A stretch of 47,589 nucleotides of DNA from Cupriavidus sp. UYMMa02A. Its GTDB lineage: Bacteria; Pseudomonadota; Gammaproteobacteria; Burkholderiales; Burkholderiaceae. The notes below the pieces were generated by a model, which searched no databases, was not told the DNA's origin, and worked only from the letters and a program-made list of their open reading frames with translations. Numbering within the stretch: position 1 is the first letter of the stretch; each line of letters starts with the position of its first letter. The stretch is taken from contig LRMT01000304.1 in NCBI GenBank assembly GCA_001725945.1, positions 1 to 47,589 on the forward strand, read 5' to 3'. A program made the position numbers and the translations under genes. Shown here piece after piece: positions 9,354-19,256 of this stretch.

Positions 9354-9568
9354 TCAGGCGATCGGCTCCGCTGTGATCTTGCCGACTTGCGCCATAATTC
9401 TTTCCTCGATCAGCAGATCTTCAATCTGGTCCATGCTCAGCACTCGGGTTACACGCAACGATGACGAGTCCATGTCTTGGAGCATTCAGCGCGACAAACA
9501 CTCTCTTTGACCTTGCGGACTGCCGATACCACCGTTTCCATAAAAGCCAGTTGCTGAGGTTGAGACAT
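9354..9568 (-). CDS. Small protein of unknown function (frame broken once)
   Basis: ATG 9568 is preceded by GGAG five bases upstream, a good ribosome-binding site. The first frame reads MSQPQQLAFMETVVSAVRKV and RAECSKTWTRHR and stops at 9449. One T added near 9448-9456 continues it as VTRVLSMDQIEDLLIEERIM and AQVGKITAEPIA, ending at TGA 9354. The joined product is about 71 residues, charged and helical, with no membrane segment. I do not recognise the family. Confidence 0.35.
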
Positions 9569-9836
9569 TGCCGCTCCAGTGAAATAGAAGTGAAACGAAG
9601 TTTTGAATTGGATCGCACAATTGCGAAAACTTTTTTTAAGGCGACAGCATTCGCTGCAGTACACTCTCATGCAGCTTCTATGCCACGCGCGAGAAAGCCG
9701 TCGAAACCCTACCTGAACCGCCCCTCGAGGTTCGCGATGTCGTATTGTCGACAAACGCTCGCCATTTGTCACATATGCTACTTACAGGCGTTAAACCGCG
9801 TTAGGAACTTTTGTAGAACCTGGTACCCATGGAGGG

Positions 9837-10569
9837 ATGACAAAGAGAAAAACGCAAACCCTACCCGACAGTGTCCGACGAAGAGTGGAGCTTCGCGGCG
9901 CCGTATCTGACGCTGATGGATGAAGCAGCACCGCAACGCAAGTAGGGAACTGCGAGAAATGTTTAACGCGTTGCGCTGGACGCGCGTGCTGGTGCGCCAT
10001 GGAGAATGATGCCCAACAATTTTCCTCCGTGGGAGATGGTGTACCAGCAGACCCAGCGGTGGCTGCGGGCGGGCTGCTTTGAGAGCATGGTCTGCGATTT
10101 GTGCTCGATCAGCCGTGTGCCGCAAGGACAGCAGGGCCAGCCCAGCGCCGTGATTCTGGATGGCCGGACAATGCAGTCCACCTGCGAGAGCGGTCCGCGC
10201 GCGGGCTATGACGGCTACAAGCGCAAGCGTGGCAGCAAGGTCCATATTGCAGTCGACACGCTGGGACATTTGCTCAGGAAATCACGGGAGAAACGGTCAA
10301 GTCGGCCTTCGCGGATCAAGGATACACAGGCGAAGACGCTCCGCAGGCCGCCAGCAATGAAGGCATTGATCTGCAGGTCATCAAACGGCAAAAGTTTCGT
10401 GCTGCTGCCCCGGCGATGGGTGGTCGAGCGCAGCTTTGGCTGGCGCAACCGCTTTCGCCGCCTCGCGCGGGACTATGAGCGATTACCTGAAACTCTTGCC
10501 GGGCTTCATTTCATGGTCTTCGCCATGCTTATGCTCGTGCATGCAGTGCCAGTACTTCAAAGTTCATAA
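9837..10569 (+). pseudogene. IS5-family (IS427-like) transposase, frameshifted and internally deleted
   Basis: ATG 9837 follows GGAGGG. Reading across frames gives VSDEEWSFAAPYLTLMDEAA (DUF4096-type N-terminus), FNALRWT, then NNFPPWEMVYQQTQRWL, SAVILDGRTMQSTCESG with the first catalytic aspartate, and GSKVHIAVDTLGHLL. An internal deletion near 10272 removes the block between the first and second acidic residues. The frame resumes as TVKSAFADQGYTGEDA, VVERSFGWRNRFRRLARDYE with the glutamate, and LHFMVFAMLML. At least four frame changes make this copy inactive. Confidence 0.75.
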
Positions 10570-10570
10570 C

Positions 10571-11600
10571 ACGGTCTTCTATGGGGAAGTGAAAGTCGAG
10601 CCCTGTTCAAGACAGGGACCACCTGCTCCCATTGGCGCTGCCACATCGCTGTGACCGTGGCGAATTTCCTGCCCCATTCGCTCTGAGAGAACGCTTCAAG
10701 CGCCGCCGCTGCGGCTTCCGCGGTGGCGGCCTGGTAAACGGGCTTGAGAGCGTCAGCCAACGGCTTACGGTCCTTCCAGCTCGCCAGATTCAGCGAATTG
10801 CGGATCAGGTGCACGATGCAGGTTTGGATTTGAGCCGCCGGATACACCGCTTCGATCGCTTCGGCGAACCCGCGCAAGCCGTCGACCACCGCAATCAGGA
10901 TGTCGTGCAAGCCGCGGTTCTTCAGTTCGTTGAAGACCTTCAGCCAGAACTTGGCGCCTTCAGTTCGTTCGATCCAAGGCCCAGCACTTCCTTGCGGCCG
11001 TCGGTGCGGATGCCCAGCGCCAGGTACACCGCCTTGTTCTTGACCGTACCTTCGTCGCGGATCTTCAGTCGCAGGGCATCGAAATAGACGATCGGATACA
11101 TCGCCTCGAGCGGACATTGCTGCCATTGCTCGACCTTGGGCCAGCACCTCATCGGTGACGGTTGAAATCAGATCGGGCAATACTTGCAGCCCGTACAGCT
11201 CCAGCAAATGGCCCTGGATCTCGCGCACGCTCATGCCGCGGGCGTACATGCTAATGACGTGATCGTCGAAGCCAGGCAGCCGGCGTTGATATTTGCCCAC
11301 CAGTTGCGGCTCGAACATCGCTTGCCGATCACGCGGAATGTCCAGCTTCAGTTCGCCATTGGGCGAGATCACCGTCTTGGGGCTCGTTCCGTTGCGATGA
11401 TTGCCATCCTTGCCTTGCTCAGCTTCGCTCTCCAGGTGGTGAGACAGCTCAGCAGCGAGCATGCGCTCGGCCAGTTGCTTCTTCAGTTGGCCGGCCCGAC
11501 CCGATTCGCCCAGAGTCGACTCGGCGTCCTTGTTCTGTACCTGCGCCAGCAGTTGATTGATCGGCTCATTGGGGATCCGTTGCGTGGCACACCGAAGTGG
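10571..11600 (-). pseudogene. IS256-family transposase, frameshifted and truncated
   Basis: The minus strand encodes a mutator-type transposase. Seen are LAERMLAAELSHHLESEAEQ, GTSPKTVISPNGELKLDIPR and MYARGMSVREIQGHLLELYG. In another frame come YPIVYFDALRLKIRDEG with the first aspartate and KAVYLALGIRTDGRKEVLGL; back in the first frame is FNELKNRGLHDILIAVVDGL with the second aspartate. Frame shifts lie near 11150 and 10970. The protein ends shortly after WQRQWEQVVP, before the C-terminal catalytic glutamate, where it meets the end of the IS5-like fragment. A deletion therefore joined two IS remnants. Confidence 0.75.
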
Positions 11601-11755
11601 GCGCCGACAATTATCTTGTCCGGTCGTTGACGATTGTGTTGGCCGGTGGTGCGGAGTCGGAGGCGGCGTAGCCGCCGGAGGACGATGCACCACCGGCGGC
11701 GCCGGGATGATAGGCTCATAGGATGCTGGTCGCGTTCAAGAAGAAGCGAACAGCC

Positions 11756-11915
11756 ATGTCCGGATCCAGAATCACGGACCAGCAGGTCCGCCTCTATATG
11801 AGCAAGCGCAAACATCACACTCAGGAAGTCGCTGCTGCCAAGTCGGGCATGAGTTCGCGCACGGCACGGCGAATCGAACGCGATGGCCGGTTACCGTCGC
11901 AGAAGCCGCATCGCG
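11756..11915 (+). pseudogene. IS21-family IstA, N-terminal fragment
   Basis: From ATG 11756 about 50 residues read SGSRITDQQVRLYMSKRK, QEVAAAKSGMSSRTARRIE and RLPSQKPHR. This is the helix-turn-helix N-terminus of IS21-type IstA transposases, which are normally about 500 residues. The sequence breaks after SQKPHR and runs into the DUF6884-like gene. The catalytic core and istB are absent. Sequence upstream (about 11640-11690) may hold the left end of the element. Confidence 0.6.
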
Positions 11916-11924
11916 CCGCGCAAC

Positions 11925-12625
11925 GATGCCGGCGAGCCGGCCCTGCTCCTGATGGCCTGCTCGGGCACGAAGCTCGGTCGGGATGCGCGTGCCATCGACC
12001 TATACCGCGGCGTGATGTACCAATCGTACCGGGCGCACGTGCGCAGCGATGCGGCACCCCGCGTGCTGATTCTGTCCGCGCGGCACGGCTTCCTGCAGCC
12101 CGATAGCGAGATTGCACCGTACGATGAGCGCATGACGCGGCAACGCGCCGACCACATGCTGGACGACTTGCCGCGCTACCTGCGGCCCGCTGCCTGGCCA
12201 ACCCGCGTCGGCTCGGTGCTGCTCGCTGGCGCGCCGAATATCGGCGTGTCATGCGCGCCGCGTTGACCCACCGGTACGGCCCCACGCTGCCTGACCCACA
12301 GGAAACCAGTGGTGGTGTCGGCATGCAGCGGTCGCAGCTCGGCGCCTTCCTCAACGGGTTGAAGCCGGCGCTCCGCGACCAGATCGGCCAGCACGCCAAC
12401 GGCACACCACTCTATCGCGCGTATGGATGGATCGAGGCCACCCTGCTCTACCGGGCTGCGCCCGCTCTTCCCTCGCGCAAGGCTCGCGTGCTCTCGGTCT
12501 TCAATGGACCGGGTGGCCCCATCGCCGACGTCGAAGTGGAAGAGATCATGCGTGACCGCACGAAAATCTGCCCGCGTTGGGTCAGCGTCAGGGATCTCCA
12601 TCCTTCCGTCGAGGTGCCGGCATGA
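11925..12625 (+). CDS. DUF6884-like protein (frame broken once)
   Basis: The first frame reads EPALLLMACSGTKLGRDARA, IDLYRGVMYQSYRAHVR and RVLILSARHGFLQPDSEIAP. The LLMACSGTK and LSARHGFL blocks are hallmarks of DUF6884/DUF6884-like proteins found on plasmids and phages. Near 12236 one missing base (CCG to CCGG) shifts the frame. The continuation reads YRRVMRAALTHRYGPTLPDP, MQRSQLGAFLNGLKPALRDQ and RPSVE-like sequence, and ends at TGA 12625. That stop overlaps the next ATG (ATGA), supporting the restored frame. The true N-terminus is lost or unclear because an IstA fragment abuts it. The biochemical role is unknown. Confidence 0.6.
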
Positions 12626-12954
12626 GTGATTTTGACCGACAGCTGCATCGGGATGCGGTTGAGCTGTGCCAAACCGGGCCAGCAACGCCAGACAAACTCG
12701 TCGCGCTGGCCCATGCAGGGCTGAAGGCGTGGGCGAGGGTCGGCAATCCGAAGCTCCCTCCCGAGAAACGGTATGCACTACTGCAAGAGATCATGCGCTA
12801 CTGCGCCTGAGAATGCCTGCTAGCGTGCTGCTTCGCGCAGGAAGACCGCTTGGAGCGGATCGCGAACATGCTGGACGCCGCCTACCCTCGCAATGCCTGC
12901 ACCCGCGCCAGACTCGCCGCGCGCCGCAACCGTTACGGGCGGTCGCAGTTCTGA
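12622..12954 (+). CDS. Small plasmid-type protein of unknown function (in-frame TGA at 12808)
   Basis: ATG 12622 overlaps the previous stop by four bases. The first 62 residues read MSDFDRQLHRDAVELCQTG, KLVALAHAGLKAWARVGN and PPEKRYALLQEIMRYCA, then TGA at 12808-12810. The same frame continues to TGA 12954 with CCFAQEDRLERIANMLDAAY and LAARRNRYGRSQF, which looks equally protein-like. The two parts are probably one ~110-residue protein interrupted by a base error or point mutation. I do not recognise the family. It ends ten bases before the Tn7-like left end. Confidence 0.45.
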
Positions 12955-12964
12955 CCCCCTCACC

Positions 12965-13097
12965 TGTCACGTCTCAAAGTTAATGGGAGACCGATCGCAA
13001 ACAAATCAATGGGTTACAAGGCAACGCCTCAAGTTAACTGAGCCAAATTCTCACAGTAACTGGTTAAAAGACGCAGCTTGTCTCACAGTAAGTGGGT
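12965..13097. repeat. Left end of the Tn7-like element with TnsB-type repeats
   Basis: After the 18-bp terminal repeat, related sites occur at 12972 (TCTCAAAGTTAATGGG), 13027 (CCTCAAGTTAACTG), 13049 (TCTCACAGTAACTGG) and 13081 (TCTCACAGTAAGTGGGTA). Spaced copies of a ~17-bp motif are how TnsB recognises the ends of Tn7-family elements. The binding role is inferred. Confidence 0.7.
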
Positions 13098-13600
13098 ACA
13101 CGGAGACGACGGAGTGGAAAGAACCACGTCGCTCCACCTCCCAGTCACATGGCCATGTGAAATCACTTGGCCATGTGAGTCCCGGCTACTTATCCCGCAA
13201 GACACTGTATTTCGGCATCCCGGCACATCGATACGAGATAGTGCGAGGGCCGTTGATTTTCATGTTCGCCGGTAGCGTCGGTCAAGGCGAAGGCTTTGGG
13301 GTCAATAGCAGACCGCTGCGGCTGGGGCCTCTGCTCACGGGGGTCGCGCTGGTAGCGCTCGGCCGTCAAATGGCCAGTGAGTTCCAAGGAGCAGCTCATC
13401 GCTTCAGAGCCGACCAAGGCACGTAATTCGATGCATCGAACACATCTAACACTTGTCGCAGCAGATGCACCCACAGCCTGCAATGTTGGATTGGCGTTCA
13501 CACCTGGAGCTCCGCGCGCGGCCGTCACGCTGGGGACCACCGCTTAGCGAGCGCTGCAGCCAGTCCCTTCCTAAGAACAACGATCTTTTTGCGTTCAGCC
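13098..13600. other. Non-coding left region of the transposon
   Basis: About 500 bases between the left-end repeats and the 3' end of tniQ. ORFs on both strands lack starts, ribosome-binding sites or family patterns. The only notable structure is a pair of palindromes at 13145-13178. Confidence 0.4.
13145..13178. promoter_or_regulatory. Two tandem 16-bp palindromes
   Basis: TCACATGGCCATGTGA (13145-13160) is a perfect palindrome. After two bases comes TCACTTGGCCATGTGA (13163-13178), identical except for one base. An 18-bp repeat period of dyad-symmetric sites is typical of paired operators for a dimeric regulator. No regulator gene is visible in the transposon. Confidence 0.4.
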
Positions 13601-13601
13601 C

Positions 13602-15177
13602 TCAGCGCGCGATGATAGTCCGCTGCTTTTTCCGCATGCGTCGTAGCGCCTCTCGCGGAATACCCATTTTCTCTTTTGGTACACCAGGAAGCACGATACC
13701 AAGGCGTCCTTCTCGAACCCAGCGAATGATCGCATCTCGTTCAACTCGCAAGAACTTCGCCGCGACGCTGACACTGGTCCACCGCAAGTCGTATCGACCT
13801 CCCCCGTAGCCGTTCGGCACCACAACTCGAACGGAGGGGTAATCTGGTAGAGCCTTCTTGGCAAACTTCAACTGGTATTCGCCTCCACAGTACACAAGCG
13901 CCACCGCGCGGCGACGGATGCATTTTGGATCCAGCATTCGTCTAACGCACTCGCCGAGTGTCATCCCGTTCCGCATTACAGTTGCGACGTCAATGTAATC
14001 ATCGACCCTGCTTGTCCTCCTATAATCGCTGAGCAGCACATCCACTGCTTGGTGGGGATACCTGTGCTCCGGTCCATATTTTCTGCAGCCAATTCGCCGA
14101 AGCATGCGGGCGATGATTGACACGGGGACATTGAGTTTGTCCGCAATGTCACGAGCTGACTGCCCTCCTTGTCGCGCAAGCCAAGCGCGCTGAAGATCCG
14201 TCAGCGAGACGCTCTCCGGCGCATTCTCCCAGATCGTACGGTGCGGTAGCGGGACAACATCTCCGCCCCGGCTGGCAAGGAGCTCGATATCCGCCGGCCA
14301 ATTGGTCGAGCCACCGAGGAAGATTGGTATCCAACAGCTGAGCACATGACCCGCGACCACACCGCCCGCGAAGAATTTTGCGATTGCTGACTGAAAGTGC
14401 TGGTGCAACTCTGAGCCCGTCTCCGAGACCCACGAAAATTGCATGCCTCGGTACAAACTCGATAGCGACCAGCTTCTGAAGCTCAAAGAACTTGCTGTCG
14501 TTGCCTTCGGCAAATTCCTGTACGAGGAAAGATACCGGGTCCATTAAGCTCAAGATTGCGTCACCTGCTGCCGAGAAGGCACGGGCTTCCCTGTCGTCGA
14601 GCTTTCCCAACCGTTGACGTGCAGTAACAGCCTCCCCCAACCAGGCGTAACCAAGCGCCCGTAGAAAGAACACGCGTGCCTGTCGCGGCAGACCTGTCCA
14701 TCCGCATCGAGTCTTGCCAGTCGGTCCCTCTGATAACAACACATACCGGGTGGCGGCAACCTCGCCGTCAGTGGCTACCTCACGCGGCCAGAGTGGCAAT
14801 GGAAAGCCACAGCTACAATGGCCAAGATCGCGACGACGCCAGCTCAACGACTTCCTACAGATGGGGCACTCCGCCACCAGGCGAACTCCATGCAAAAGAC
14901 ACGCGAGCACACCTCGTCGCTGCCACTCATCACGCCAGACCGGCTCGGCCTGAAAACAAACCGGGCAAAAGCACGCACGGTGGCGAAACCGATCGAATTC
15001 CACGCTTGGCGTGGCGTGCTCTCTGGGTGAGACCGCCGCCTTCGCATCCATCTTGATTCCAGTCCGAAGCGTACAACCGCCCGGACTCTCATAATCCATC
15101 GGCTGGCCGCATGCCCCACACTTCCGACCGGCGCGCTTGGTCAGGAAGATGCGCTGCGGGCACTAGCGAGGAGCGCC
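13602..15177 (-). CDS. tniQ: TniQ/TnsD-like target-selection protein (frame broken)
   Basis: The N-terminal part shows the TniQ zinc-finger layout: CFCPVC, then WQRRGVLACLLHGVRLV, ECPICRKSL and a final CSCGFPLP. An earlier KCGACGQPMDYE block extends the frame up to a stop near 15169, so the true start is uncertain and the usual extreme N-terminus is not visible. Near 14400-14450 one base is missing. The second frame continues with SLTDLQRAWLARQGGQSARD, LNVPVSIIARMLRRIGCRKY (a helix-turn-helix) and another DNA-binding-like block TSVSVAAKFLRVERDAIIRW near the end at 13602. TniQ/TnsD proteins link TnsC to a target DNA or guide system. The long C-terminal DNA-binding part suggests a sequence-specific, TnsD-like attachment site. 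Confidence 0.75.
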
Positions 15178-15237
15178 GGTCTCGATTGACAATGTGGCCA
15201 GATTGGTTCTCTACCAGCCCAAAGTAAATTGTTCATC

Positions 15238-16182
15238 TCAGAACGTCATGTCCGGACAGAACGGCTGTCCGACTTCATCGAGAAGATGGTGACTGAAGCT
15301 GCGGTTGAACGGATTCAAATTTCCAACTCCGTCATGCCAGATCGCCACCGTGAACGCCTTCTCCATCAAGGCCATGGTGAGTTTATGTTTGGTCGTGTCT
15401 CTCATTTCAATGGCCTCAATTAGCAGTTTCTTCACGTACCCCAAGGCCCCATGGGTTGCATACCACATGCGCGGTCCGTACAGTTCGCCAGCCAGTTCTA
15501 TTGCGTTTTCAAAGGGGAGCTTTTCCGCTAAGGCTCGCAGCACGTCCAAAAATCATTAAACTGTGCGCAATCATCCATGGCGAATGCACCGATGTGCTGT
15601 ACCGATGAGAACCGGCCACGCAGTTGCTGGTTCTTATCGAGGATCGTACGCGAGCTCGGGAGTCCCATCAGCGCCACCGAAACGCCGGCTCGATTCATGA
15701 GGCTCTTCACCGAATTCGCAAATCGGAGCAGTTTCGGATAGTGCGACGATTCCGTGAAGTGATGAAACTCATCAATGATCACCAGTTGAATCCGGCAGTA
15801 CTCCGCAATTTTGGCAAAGCGTGTGATCAGTTCCTGCTCGCTGAGTGTCCGACTCGTCGTCACGTCGAGTTGCAACATTAGGCACGTGCGATGGATTTTT
15901 CTGTCGGAATGGTCGGGATCTCGATGTAGAGCACCGGAACGCTTGGTGTGCCATCGACAATGGTCCTGGGATGCGCCTCCAGGAACGACTTGGCCAGCGT
16001 AGTCTTTCCCACTCTTGTATCCCCGACGATCAGTAGGCCACATGGATCGGGCGAACGAAGCATGCGTTCCATTCTCTCCCTCAGATCATGGAATGCGGGG
16101 TAGTCGATGATGTACCGCGATACTTGGCGCGTGGCCTCCTGACCTTCCACATCATTCTTCATGATTCGCTCCATCTGAGCCA
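15238..16182 (-). CDS. tnsC: TnsC/TniB-like AAA+ transposition regulator (frame broken twice)
   Basis: I favour ATG 16182 (MAQMERIMKND); the frame is open to 16213. Both starts overlap the end of tnsB. Visible motifs: YPAFHDLRERMERMLRSP; Walker A GDTRVGKTTLAKSF; after a frame change at 15881 Walker B LVIIDEFHHF; and a sensor-like SVALMGLPSSRTIL. After a second change at the A5 run 15548-15552 the C-terminal helical region ALAEKLPFENAIELAGELYG follows, ending at 15238. Adding one base at each site gives a normal-length protein. TnsC binds target DNA in an ATP-dependent way, recruits the transposase and is contacted by TniQ. Confidence 0.8.
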
Positions 16183-18260
16183 TGAGAATTTGGCAACGGA
16201 CACAACGCACCAAGACGCGTCGTGCCGCCTAGGGGGAAGCCTGGCAACTCCTTGCGCGCGCGTATGCGAAAGCCGCCGAGTGTCGGCGCAGTGCTTGCCT
16301 GAACCGTTGACGACGCTGCAGCAGGCATCACCGGCATGGCGTGACGATCGATATCCTTGGCAATCGCCGCGGCCTTGCGCCGTCGCATGGTTTTGTCCAC
16401 TTCCGCCCTTTCGACTTCCCGACGCACCGCCTCGCGGTTGGTTGCCAGTTGGAAGGCGTCTGTCGCGCGACGATTGCCTGCCCGTTGACGTTTGCGCAGA
16501 AGTTCGTGCTCGCGTAGTGTGAGTCCACGCGCGTAGGTCGAATCGACGTTTGGTACGACGAGTTCGAACCGAGTCTGCGGATGGGTGACCCAGATCTGGC
16601 CGATGTCCAATGGATCGAAGCGAACCGTGACCTCGCAGTGCAGGCCAAGTTGAGCCCGCACCCCCTCGAGTTCGGCAGAGGCATATCGTTGATTGCCGAA
16701 CAGCTTGATGCCACTCTTTCCAATGTGCCGCCGCTCCCGTGGGCGGCATGCGCGTGCGACCGCCTCGTCGCTGTGCAGCGAATCGAGTCGGCATCCTGCA
16801 GCGAGTTTCCGCCAGGCATTTTCGGGTGTCGCTCCGTTCAGGCCATCGTGCGGCGTCAATGCATAGACCGTATCGACCCAGGCCTGGACAACTGCGCGAA
16901 GGTCTGAAATGGTCAGGGTTGCGCTGCCACTCGCGTCGTAACCGCGACGCTCCTTCGGATTACCGTAGGTGGTACCCGGCAATGAACTAATGAAGCTTCG
17001 ATTGAAGGTCCCGATGAATCGCTCGACATGTCCCTTCCTGTCGGGACTATAAGCCGGGCAAAACATCGCCACGATGTCAAGATCGGAGCACGCCGACTGC
17101 ACCGCAGCGGAGTCGAACTCCTTGGCACGATCGAACAACAGCATTTCGACCTGGCCGTGGGCCATGCGCCGCGGAAGTTCTTTTGGCTGGTCGGCCCGCC
17201 TGTCGTTGATGCCTGCATGGTCAGCGATCGGCTTCTGGGTTCCTCTTGGTCGTCCTGTCATGGCTTGCCACAATAGGGCGAGAACGGTCTGTTCGTTGGG
17301 GCATGCCAGCGAAACGTCCCACGCCACGACAATGCGCGTGGCGACACACACCATGACAGAAAGGTATGGCCTGCCTACCGACTCTCCGGTTACTTCATCG
17401 ACAAGCATCACATCGAGTTGACCGTGGTCGGACTGGACGCATTGAAGTGGCCGTCGCACATCTTCACTGCGATTCGCCTTGGACACGCTGAGCATCCGGT
17501 GTGCCTCGGCTGTTCCGACTGTCGCACACAACCGCTCAATGGCAGGCCGATTCCGCAGAAACCTGTACAGGGTCGCCCGGCTGATCGGCCGCTCGGGCGC
17601 ACCAAGTGCCCAGGCATTCTCCGTTGCGACCTGCTGGTTGGCCTCATCCAGGATTTCAATGACGGAACGCCTGGGTCGCTGCAGACACTGCTTCACCGCC
17701 ACGGTGATTTTCTCGATGTGGCCCGCGCTCAGGCGGGATTTCCCTTTTCCACCCCGCAGGTCCGTATGAGACACCAGCCCCGTGAAACCATCGCGCAACA
17801 GGGCTTGCCACCAGCGCACCACCGTGGAATCGGACGGCGGCCATGCGTCGCCGAATTGCTGTGCGACAAGGCCAATGATGGCACGCAGACTGTCGCGTCG
17901 GCGGAACGCCCCTGTGCCATGCCTAGCGACTTCGCGCAGATAGTGGCGCCGTCGCGCGGTCTCCTTGCGCACAGTATCAGTCGCGTCGCGGAGCTGGCCA
18001 GTTGCTCCCGGCACAATGGCGGCCGGCGGCAGGCCGACCTCATCTGTACCAAACTCGACGAGCTTGCCATCCTGCAGGTCCCGGCAAATGAGCGTCCTGG
18101 CGTCAAGCGCCACGCAAACCTGATAGGTCCTCCCTCTATGCCGGAAGGTGCCGGGACCGCTCCCCACGCAAGCCGACGCCTTCACCGTTTCGAGAAGCTC
18201 GGAGGCACGGACAACGGGCTTCTTTATTTTCAACGTCGCAACCCGGTCATTTCGCTTCAT
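16152..18260 (-). CDS. tnsB: TnsB/TniA-like DDE transposase
   Basis: An intact 702-residue Mu/Tn7-type transposase. N-terminal winged-helix DNA-binding regions precede the rve integrase core: VQSDHGQLDVMLVDE holds the first catalytic aspartate near residue 285, MLLFDRAKEFDSAAVQSA the second, and SPDRKGHVERFIGTFNRSF the glutamate. A C-terminal Mu-like beta-barrel and a basic tail (LLRKRQRAGNRRATDAF) follow; the tail is the part that contacts TnsC in related systems. The start lies three bases after the tnsA stop, indicating translational coupling, and the 3' end overlaps tnsC. It cuts the 3' ends and joins them to target DNA. Confidence 0.9.
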   Translation of the reverse strand: MKRNDRVATLKIKKPVVRASELLETVKASACVGSGPGTFRHRGRTYQVCVALDARTLICRDLQDGKLVEFGTDEVGLPPAAIVPGATGQLRDATDTVRKETARRRHYLREVARHGTGAFRRRDSLRAIIGLVAQQFGDAWPPSDSTVVRWWQALLRDGFTGLVSHTDLRGGKGKSRLSAGHIEKITVAVKQCLQRPRRSVIEILDEANQQVATENAWALGAPERPISRATLYRFLRNRPAIERLCATVGTAEAHRMLSVSKANRSEDVRRPLQCVQSDHGQLDVMLVDEVTGESVGRPYLSVMVCVATRIVVAWDVSLACPNEQTVLALLWQAMTGRPRGTQKPIADHAGINDRRADQPKELPRRMAHGQVEMLLFDRAKEFDSAAVQSACSDLDIVAMFCPAYSPDRKGHVERFIGTFNRSFISSLPGTTYGNPKERRGYDASGSATLTISDLRAVVQAWVDTVYALTPHDGLNGATPENAWRKLAAGCRLDSLHSDEAVARACRPRERRHIGKSGIKLFGNQRYASAELEGVRAQLGLHCEVTVRFDPLDIGQIWVTHPQTRFELVVPNVDSTYARGLTLREHELLRKRQRAGNRRATDAFQLATNREAVRREVERAEVDKTMRRRKAAAIAKDIDRHAMPVMPAAASSTVQASTAPTLGGFRIRARKELPGFPLGGTTRLGALCPLPNSHGSDGANHEE

Positions 18261-18262
18261 AG

Positions 18263-18886
18263 CTATCCCCTAAATGAACCGCCGACCTCGCACTTGGCAG
18301 TTGGCAATTCTCGCGGCATACAGGCGCAACGCGCGCCCGTCCATTCCTCGAAGAGATGCATGACTAGCCGTCGTTCGGCATCGCTGAGCAATCCCCGTTT
18401 GAGTTGTGCAGGACTCAGCGCCAACAGCGCAGCGACAGTTGCCTTGGTCGGCGAGAATCGGCACACGCGAAAATGGATGGGCTTCGCCTGGTAGCAGGCG
18501 ATCAGATCGGGAGCCAAATCAGCGGTCCGCGCCATTGACCACGCGCACGCGAACACGAGATTCAAATTCCCGCTGCGGGAGAAGACAAAGTCCGGGCGGT
18601 ACTCAACCGATCCTCCGGCCGCGGTCCGTGTCAGGACCCCTGGTTGCTCGCGAAACTGCTGGATGAACTGCAACACAGCGCAGGCCTCCAGGAAGCCCGT
18701 GACCGGGAGCAGCTCCTTCGCTTGCAGCAGTATCGAGCGTCCCTGCGTCGGAGAAGGCCACCTCGCGTAGTAACTCACGGCTCGGCGACCGATCCGGGGT
18801 GTCGCGGGGCTCCATCGGAATATCCCGAGCGGATCTGTGGGCAGAGCGGTCGCAGGCATATCGGCCTCTACAAGGGATTGTTTCAA
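18263..18886 (-). CDS. tnsA: TnsA-like endonuclease with altered catalytic site
   Basis: A 207-residue protein directly upstream of tnsB. It has the TnsA N-terminal pattern GFLEACAVLQFIQQFREQPG and EYRPDFVFSR, giving the expected glutamate and aspartate of the restriction-endonuclease-like fold. The strand that should read (V)E-x-K is LVFACAWS instead, so the catalytic lysine is missing. Other frames at this point do not restore it. TnsA normally cuts the 5' ends so that Tn7 moves by cut-and-paste. Without the lysine this copy may only be structural and transposition might give cointegrates. The tail after EEWTGARCACMPREL is short for a TnsC-binding C-terminal domain. Confidence 0.7.
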   Translation of the reverse strand: MKQSLVEADMPATALPTDPLGIFRWSPATPRIGRRAVSYYARWPSPTQGRSILLQAKELLPVTGFLEACAVLQFIQQFREQPGVLTRTAAGGSVEYRPDFVFSRSGNLNLVFACAWSMARTADLAPDLIACYQAKPIHFRVCRFSPTKATVAALLALSPAQLKRGLLSDAERRLVMHLFEEWTGARCACMPRELPTAKCEVGGSFRG

Positions 18887-19012
18887 TCACCTCGCGAATT
18901 GAGGACGACAAATTCCTTGACCCCGCATGCCCGCTGTTCAATACTGAGGACGTACCACCCCAATGATCAAACTTCGTACATGCGTAGGCCTCGTGGTCCT
19001 GCGCAGAACTCT

Positions 19013-19057
19013 AAGCCGCGTGATGCAGCGCCAACTGCGTCACGCGGCTTTTCGTTT
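19013..19057 (+). terminator. Rho-independent terminator-like hairpin
   Basis: AAGCCGCGTGA (19013-19023) pairs perfectly with TCACGCGGCTT (19040-19050), and the plus strand continues TTCGTTT. The 11-bp GC-rich stem and T-rich tail fit an intrinsic terminator read on the plus strand. It may shield the tns genes from outside transcription or end an unseen plus-strand transcript. The T run is interrupted, so strength is uncertain. Confidence 0.55.
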
Positions 19058-19256
19058 CCGCCCGTCAGCGCGGACGTCCGAGTCAAGCATAGTAATAGAA
19101 GCGAGACCTTCCAAACTCAGAGTGCATGCAGCTTGGCCCTCTCAGACTGGGCTAGCGCCCTGCGGTCTGCTACACCGACCCCAATGGAATTCAGAGACTA
19201 AAGAAAAACATAGGTTTCCCCCGAATTCCAACCCAAAGGTACCGATCGCAGCTGCT

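Noticed and set aside
16327..16907. Several ORFs on the opposite strand of tnsB
   Set aside because: They are antisense shadows of an intact DDE transposase with clear catalytic motifs.
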